Shown piece by piece: positions 1-9,457 of a DNA stretch of 9,457 nt. The notes below the pieces were generated by a model. The model searched no databases. It was not told the origin of the DNA and worked only from the letters and a program-made list of their open reading frames with translations. The position numbers and the translations under genes were made by a program. Positions within the stretch are counted from its first letter, which is position 1, and each line of letters begins with the position of its first letter. The stretch is from Acidimicrobiia bacterium (lineage in GTDB: Bacteria; Actinomycetota; Acidimicrobiia; Acidimicrobiales; Ilumatobacteraceae): assembly GCA_013815505.1 (NCBI GenBank), contig JACDGA010000046.1, positions 1-9,457 on the forward strand. Reading direction: 5' to 3'.

Positions 1-413
1 CCGACGGCCTTCAACGTCAAGGCCACCTGCGACGGGCGGCTGAGCGCCGGATGGCAGCACAGCAGCATCAATGCCAGCGTGTCGTCCTGCGCGTTCGCCA
101 GCGATCGGTCGGCGGCCGGCGAGGTGGCCGCATCCGACGGCGCGTGACGCGCGATCGACTGCTCGCGCGCTGTTCGCGCTCGCCCGGATCGCCACTCGTC
201 GACGAGCCGACGCGACGACACCGTGACGAGCCAGGCACGCGGGCTGTCGGGCATCCCCTCGGTCGGCCACTGTCGAGCTGCGGCGAGCACCGCCTCCTGC
301 AAGGCGTCCTCCGCCGTGCCGAGATCTCCCGCGGCGCCGCCACGCCGCACGAGGGTCGCCAGCACGTCCGGCGTGCACTCGCGCAGCACGCGCTCGAACT
401 CGGCGTCGTTCAC
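1..413 (-). CDS. ECF-family RNA polymerase sigma factor, ECF42-like (3' end cut by window edge)
   Basis: The first 137 codons of a sigma-70 family ECF factor are visible; the frame is open to the window edge. Sigma region 2 spans about residues 5-80: the AEDALQEAVLAAARQWP stretch (34-50) matches region 2.2, and PRAWLVTVSSRRLVDEWR (58-75) matches regions 2.3/2.4, which melt and read the -10 element. Residues 113-137 (LALMLLCCHPALSR then QVALTLKAV) are the start of the region 4 domain in the form seen in ECF factors with a long C-terminal extension. The GTG start overlaps the TGA of the upstream DGPF gene as GTGA and has no Shine-Dalgarno, so translational coupling is likely. Linkage to a DGPF/YCII gene is the known context of group ECF42, which lacks an anti-sigma factor and carries a C-terminal TPR region. 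That extension is outside the window, so the group is inferred from region 2, the LLCCHPAL motif and context. Confidence 0.92.
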   Translation of the reverse strand, partial: MNDAEFERVLRECTPDVLATLVRRGGAAGDLGTAEDALQEAVLAAARQWPTEGMPDSPRAWLVTVSSRRLVDEWRSGRARTAREQSIARHAPSDAATSPAADRSLANAQDDTLALMLLCCHPALSRPSQVALTLKAV

Positions 414-802
414 CGATCGTCGCCAGCGGGCGACATCAAGGGTCGCAACTCGATCACGTCGCCCGGTGCGGCGAAGCGCGTTGCGATCGCCTCCGCGCGG
501 TCGCGAGTCTCGCACTCGACGATGAAGAACCCGGCGAGTTGCTCCTTCGCCTCGGCATACGGGCCATCCGTCGCCAGGTGGCCGTCAGATCCCCACCCGT
601 GGATCGTCGCCGACGCAGGATCTCCCAGCGCCTCGGCCGTGACGAATTCCCCCGACGCCGACAGCTCCTCGAGCAGCGCCTCGAACTCCCGGTCCATCTC
701 GTCGCGCTGCGACTGGGACAACGCCCTGCCCTCGTTGGTGTGCTCGATGGTGGGGTGTCCCCACGGGTTCGGGTTGGAGTGGATCAGGATGACGTACTTC
801 AC
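410..802 (-). CDS. DGPF/YCII-domain protein paired with the ECF sigma factor
   Basis: A 130-residue protein that is one YCII-like ferredoxin-fold domain. It opens MKYVILIHSNP, the typical first beta strand of the family, and carries DGPYAEAKEQLAGFFIVE (79-96), a clear version of the DGPF(A/S)ETKEQLGG motif. The C-terminal VIELRPL strand is also typical. Family length is usually 110-140 residues. I chose the GTG at 802 because GGAGGT lies at 807-812 with ideal spacing and the domain begins there. An in-frame ATG at 901 overlaps the preceding stop as ATGA, but has no ribosome binding site and would add 33 residues unlike the family. The gene overlaps the downstream sigma factor by GTGA. Biochemical function of DGPF proteins is unknown; those next to ECF42 sigma factors are regarded as their regulon members or partners. 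Family assignment is firm; any enzymatic role is not claimed. Confidence 0.92.
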   Translation of the reverse strand: MKYVILIHSNPNPWGHPTIEHTNEGRALSQSQRDEMDREFEALLEELSASGEFVTAEALGDPASATIHGWGSDGHLATDGPYAEAKEQLAGFFIVECETRDRAEAIATRFAAPGDVIELRPLMSPAGDDR

Positions 803-806
803 GGCT

Positions 807-812
807 ACCTCC
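807..812 (-). promoter_or_regulatory. Shine-Dalgarno GGAGGT deciding the DGPF gene start
   Basis: GGAGGT on the minus strand sits four bases before the GTG at 802. It is the strongest ribosome binding site between the aminotransferase and the window edge; the neighbouring starts at 1770 and 413 lack one. It argues that the DGPF protein starts at 802 rather than at the ATG at 901. Confidence 0.8.
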
Positions 813-866
813 GGTGTGTCCTTCGGGATGTGCTTGGGACCGCCGCTCGCGACCCTCGTGATGTAC

Positions 867-893
867 GTCGGAGCCGGCGGCACGATCTCGACA
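867..893 (-). promoter_or_regulatory. Candidate ECF42-type promoter (TGTCGA-N17-CGAC)
   Basis: On the minus strand TGTCGA (893-888) is followed, after exactly 17 bases, by CGAC (870-867). As I recall, the ECF42 consensus is TGTCGA at -35 and CGA/TC at -10, so both boxes match with a standard spacer. A start site near 860 would leave a leader of roughly 58 bases ending in the strong GGAGGT before the GTG at 802. The element lies just after the sulfotransferase stop codon, directly upstream of the DGPF-sigma pair, where an autoregulated ECF42 promoter is expected. TGTCGA also occurs on the minus strand inside rpoB and rpoC, so the hexamer alone proves nothing; position plus second box is what counts. 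Confidence 0.6.
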
Positions 894-897
894 TCGC

Positions 898-1770
898 TCA
901 TCGGTCGACGACCGTGAGCCGGTGATCGTGCAGCTGCTCGTAGGCGCCGCGGCACGCCTCGGCAACTTCCTCGCCGTGCCCGTCGAGCACGACCTCGCGT
1001 GGTCGCCACGGCTCGAAGCCACACGAGGCTTCCACGGCGGCGTACCAGTGCGGCGCCCACACGCCGTCGGACGCCCGCGGACCTGTCGGCCACGAGAGCA
1101 TCGAGTCGGTCACCGCGACGCCCAGCCACTCGCACAGCCACGTCAGGTATCGGCGCGGGTCGCGCAGGAAGTCGGCGGCGTCGATGACCGGGACTTCCGC
1201 GCCAGCTGCGGTGAGCTCGTCGTACAGCTCGGCCTGCTGCAGCACGCCGATGTCGGCCGGTGCGCACGAGGCCCGTGAGCGCACGTACGAGGCGACGACC
1301 TCGCGCGGGTCGCGGATCAGCATCACGTTGCGCAGGCCGGCGATCCAGTGGCGCCCGACCTCGGGGATCAGGTGGTGGGTCATCATCTTCGAGAAGAAGA
1401 TCGGGCTGCCGTCCGGCGTCGGTCCGAGGAGCCACTCGGCGACGGCGCGCCAATCGGTCTCGCCGGCAGCGATGATCTCGTCGCGGCCAGGATGGTCGAG
1501 TTGCGTCGCCTGCAGGTAGGCGGCGTACAGCGGCTCGTCGACGACGAAGCAATCGGCACGGTTCTCCCATGCGCGCATCATCGCCGTGGAGATGTTGCGC
1601 GGCCCCGACCACATCGCCATTCTGGTGTGCGTAGGCGGCAGGTGGTCGTCGGCTGCGCGTTCTGCTCGCGCCGCGTGCACCTCACTGGTGGCGGACTCGT
1701 CGTCCGCTTCGCTTTCTCCTCGCGCCGCGTGCGCCTCGTCGCTGGCGCTTCCCTCGGCGCGCGTGCTCAC
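898..1770 (-). CDS. P-loop sulfotransferase-like protein with repeat-bearing acidic tail
   Basis: A 290-residue protein. The catalytic fold begins near residue 51: MAMWSGPRNISTAMMRAWEN (51-70) is the loop that would hold the 5'-phosphosulfate of PAPS, in the GPRNIST form rather than the cytosolic PKSGTTW form. VMLIRDPREVVASYVR (149-164) is the 3'-phosphate motif, with Arg153 and Ser161 at the canonical spacing. Residues 1-50 are acidic and alanine-rich, probably disordered, with a duplicated 18-residue unit. The GTG at 1770 overlaps the aminotransferase stop as GTGA and has no clear Shine-Dalgarno, which points to coupled translation. An alternative start is the ATG at 1620, also without a ribosome site, which would remove the tail. 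As I recall, relatives include the N-terminal half of plant proteins named branched-chain aminotransferase-like, which are not proven sulfotransferases. The substrate is unknown and actual sulfonation activity is inference. Confidence 0.87.
   Translation of the reverse strand: MSTRAEGSASDEAHAARGESEADDESATSEVHAARAERAADDHLPPTHTRMAMWSGPRNISTAMMRAWENRADCFVVDEPLYAAYLQATQLDHPGRDEIIAAGETDWRAVAEWLLGPTPDGSPIFFSKMMTHHLIPEVGRHWIAGLRNVMLIRDPREVVASYVRSRASCAPADIGVLQQAELYDELTAAGAEVPVIDAADFLRDPRRYLTWLCEWLGVAVTDSMLSWPTGPRASDGVWAPHWYAAVEASCGFEPWRPREVVLDGHGEEVAEACRGAYEQLHDHRLTVVDR
1645..1737. repeat. Imperfect tandem duplication, 54-base period, within the sulfotransferase tail
   Basis: Bases 1645-1683 and 1699-1737 match at 34 of 39 positions, offset by 54 bases (18 codons). 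The two protein units on the minus strand read roughly SDEAHAARGESEADDESA and TSEVHAARAERAADDHLP. A weaker partial third unit (RAEGSASDE) sits at the very N-terminus, out of the 18-residue phase. Because the period is a multiple of three, the reading frame is kept. Confidence 0.8.
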
Positions 1771-2732
1771 GACCGACTCGTCGTCACGTCGCGTTCGATC
1801 ATTGCCGCATACAGGCCTTGCAGTCGTTCGGTCACCGGGCCTCGGGTGCCGGTGCCGATCGTGCGGCCGTCGACGGTGCGCACCGGGACGACACCGGCGA
1901 AGGTGCCGGTTACGAACGCCTCGCGGGCGCCGTAGACGTCGGTCAGGCTGAACGTCGTCTCCCGCCCCTCGATCCCGTTCGCCCGGCACAGCGCGAGGAC
2001 GTTGGCACGGGTGATGCCGCCGAGGCAGAACCGACCGTCCGACGTCCACACCGCGTCGTCACCGCCAAACCCATCGCCTGCATCGGCCCTGTCGCGGGCG
2101 GCGCGGACGATGAAGAAGTGGGTGCTGTTGCACGTGGCGACGAAGCCGTGCGGATCGAGCATCAGCGCCTCGTCGGCACCGGCCGTGTACGCCTGGATGC
2201 AGGCGACGATGTCGTTGAGCTTGCTGTGGGCGTTGAGCTTCGGGTCGAGCGTGTCGGGCGTCGCCCGACGCACGTGGGTGGTGAACAGTGTGATGCCGTC
2301 GCTCACCGTCGCCGACAGTGGTTCTTTGTGCTCGGCGATGATGACGACGGTTGCCGGTCCGACCGTCAGCCGCGGGTCCTGGTACGGCGTGCGCTTCACG
2401 CCGCGCGTCACCATCAGCCGGATGTGCACGCCGTCGTGCATCTCGTTCGCCGTGATCGTGTCGTCGATTCGGCGCGCGAGCTCGTCACGCGACAGACCGA
2501 TGTCGATCATCAGCGCATGCGCCCCTTCGTACAGCCGATCGAGGTGCTGGTCGAGGAAAGCGGGACGGCCGTGATGGACTCGAATCCCCTCCCACACGCC
2601 GTCGCCGAGCACGAACCCAGAGTCGAACACCGACACCGTCGCCCGCTCGCGCGGGACGAGGTCACCGTTGACCGAGATGAGGACGCCGGCGTTGCGGGGA
2701 TCGTCGTCGACGTCGTGCGTACCATGCGCCAC
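1767..2732 (-). CDS. Class IV PLP-dependent aminotransferase (branched-chain / D-amino-acid aminotransferase-like)
   Basis: A 321-residue fold-type IV PLP enzyme of typical family length plus a short N-terminal addition. The N-terminal domain shows GVLISVNGDLVPRERATVSV then FDSGFVLGDGVWEGIR (36-51), the usual start of the family. The large domain has ADEALMLDPHGFVATCNST (186-204), GGITRANVLALC (238-249) and TGTFAGVVPV (275-284), the last two being phosphate-binding elements. Two lysines could form the Schiff base: Lys165 fits the spacing in E. coli IlvE better, Lys171 sits in an HSKLN motif. The Glu that contacts the pyridine nitrogen in IlvE (Glu193) aligns with Thr200. About 15 extra acidic/glycine residues (211-226) lie before VWTSDGR. 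The GTG start has GAGG only two bases upstream, too close to be a normal ribosome site. The gene overlaps the sulfotransferase by GTGA. Substrate is uncertain: a branched-chain, D-amino acid or aminodeoxychorismate-like role cannot be chosen from sequence alone. Confidence 0.9.
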   Translation of the reverse strand: MAHGTHDVDDDPRNAGVLISVNGDLVPRERATVSVFDSGFVLGDGVWEGIRVHHGRPAFLDQHLDRLYEGAHALMIDIGLSRDELARRIDDTITANEMHDGVHIRLMVTRGVKRTPYQDPRLTVGPATVVIIAEHKEPLSATVSDGITLFTTHVRRATPDTLDPKLNAHSKLNDIVACIQAYTAGADEALMLDPHGFVATCNSTHFFIVRAARDRADAGDGFGGDDAVWTSDGRFCLGGITRANVLALCRANGIEGRETTFSLTDVYGAREAFVTGTFAGVVPVRTVDGRTIGTGTRGPVTERLQGLYAAMIERDVTTSRS

Positions 2733-2738
2733 GACCTC

Positions 2739-2744
2739 ACGGTA
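2739..2744 (-). promoter_or_regulatory. Candidate -10 element for a leaderless aminotransferase transcript
   Basis: TACCGT on the minus strand fits the actinobacterial TANNNT -10 pattern. With the last T taken as -7, position +1 falls exactly on the G of the GTG start at 2732, the geometry of leaderless mRNAs common in actinobacteria. A weak -35 candidate, CGGACA (2765-2760), is 15 bases upstream and lies in an arm of the palindrome. The lack of a well-spaced ribosome site before the GTG supports the idea. Inference only. Confidence 0.4.
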
Positions 2745-2758
2745 CGTCCCCCAACGAA

Positions 2759-2802
2759 CTGTCCGTAGAAACCTGCCCGATCGGGCAGGTTTCTACGGAC
2801 AG
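2759..2802. terminator. Perfect 44-base palindrome after rpoC, probable transcription terminator
   Basis: The 22-base half-sites CTGTCCGTAGAAACCTGCCC(GA) are exactly inverted about a GATC centre, giving a stem of about 20 base pairs with a four-base loop when transcribed. It begins 17 bases past the rpoC stop codon, the right place for an intrinsic terminator of the rpoBC transcript. No true U-tract follows: the sense strand continues TTCGTTGGGG, so it would be a U-poor terminator of the kind often reported in actinobacteria. The same structure would also work on the opposite strand. A protein-binding operator or a processing site are the alternatives. Confidence 0.7.
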
Positions 2803-2819
2803 AACGGATGCGGCGCAGG

Positions 2820-6776
<3,957 letters not shown>

Positions 6777-6782
6777 CTTGGT

Positions 6783-6788
6783 TCCTTC
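6783..6788 (-). promoter_or_regulatory. Ribosome binding site of rpoC
   Basis: GAAGGA on the minus strand lies six bases before the rpoC ATG at 6776, within the 60-base rpoB-rpoC spacer. The spacer shows no obvious hairpin or promoter, so rpoC is expected to be read from the rpoB transcript. Confidence 0.8.
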
Positions 6789-6836
6789 TCGTCTCGCTCT
6801 GTCGTTCGTTGTCGTCGCGTGCCTGCTCGCGGGCGC

Positions 6837-9457
<2,621 letters not shown>

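Noticed and set aside
51..917. Plus-strand open frame of 288 codons, and the 316-codon one at 1818-2768
   Set aside because: Both are antisense to well-supported genes and carry no recognisable domains.
902..1612. Extension of the DGPF frame upstream to 1612
   Set aside because: It overlaps the sulfotransferase in another frame, is Arg/Ala-rich and unrelated to the YCII family.
1771..2049. Extension of the sulfotransferase frame upstream to 2049
   Set aside because: This part lies inside the aminotransferase in another frame and reads as Arg-rich noise; the GTG at 1770 in a GTGA overlap is the sensible start.

Overview
The window is high-GC DNA in which every supported gene lies on the minus strand, so the biological order runs from the right edge (9457) to the left edge (1). 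The RNA polymerase subunits are actinobacterial in style: RpoC opens MLDVNMFDQL, and a long charged helical insertion follows its N-terminal zinc site. GTG starts and 4-base stop/start overlaps are frequent, and there is a candidate leaderless gene. A distinctive segment in the C-terminal third of RpoB resembles, from memory, Acidimicrobiia (Ilumatobacter-like) sequences. The best guess is therefore an acidimicrobial actinobacterium; class level is inference.

Region 1 (9457 to 2820) holds the 3' 2.6 kb of rpoB, a 60-base spacer with a good ribosome binding site, and a complete rpoC of 1318 codons. These encode the two catalytic subunits of RNA polymerase. Catalytic and zinc-binding residues are intact, but two normally very conserved positions are changed: the ETPEG motif of RpoB reads NTPEG, and the bridge-helix hinge THGARKG of RpoC reads TPGARKG.

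Region 2 (2819 to 2733) is an 87-base spacer. It is dominated by a perfect 44-base palindrome, the likely terminator of rpoBC. A TANNNT -10 element follows, placed so that transcription would begin at the GTG of the next gene. The usual downstream neighbours of rpoC (rpsL, rpsG, fusA) are absent here.

Region 3 (2732 to 898) carries a class IV PLP aminotransferase that overlaps, by GTGA, a P-loop sulfotransferase-like protein. The pair resembles the two halves of a fused plant protein, as I recall it. The sulfotransferase has an acidic tail of about 50 residues built from a duplicated 18-residue unit.

Region 4 (901 to 1) carries a DGPF/YCII-family protein and the first 137 codons of an ECF sigma factor, again overlapping by GTGA. 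The pairing is the hallmark of ECF42 sigma factors. A promoter-like TGTCGA-N17-CGAC lies just upstream of the DGPF gene, matching the ECF42 consensus as I remember it. A strong Shine-Dalgarno directly before an internal GTG fits the same picture. The sigma factor therefore probably switches on its own two-gene unit, while read-through from the aminotransferase promoter could also supply it. This possible autoregulated ECF42 module, joined to an aminotransferase/sulfotransferase pair directly behind rpoBC, is the most interesting structure in the window.
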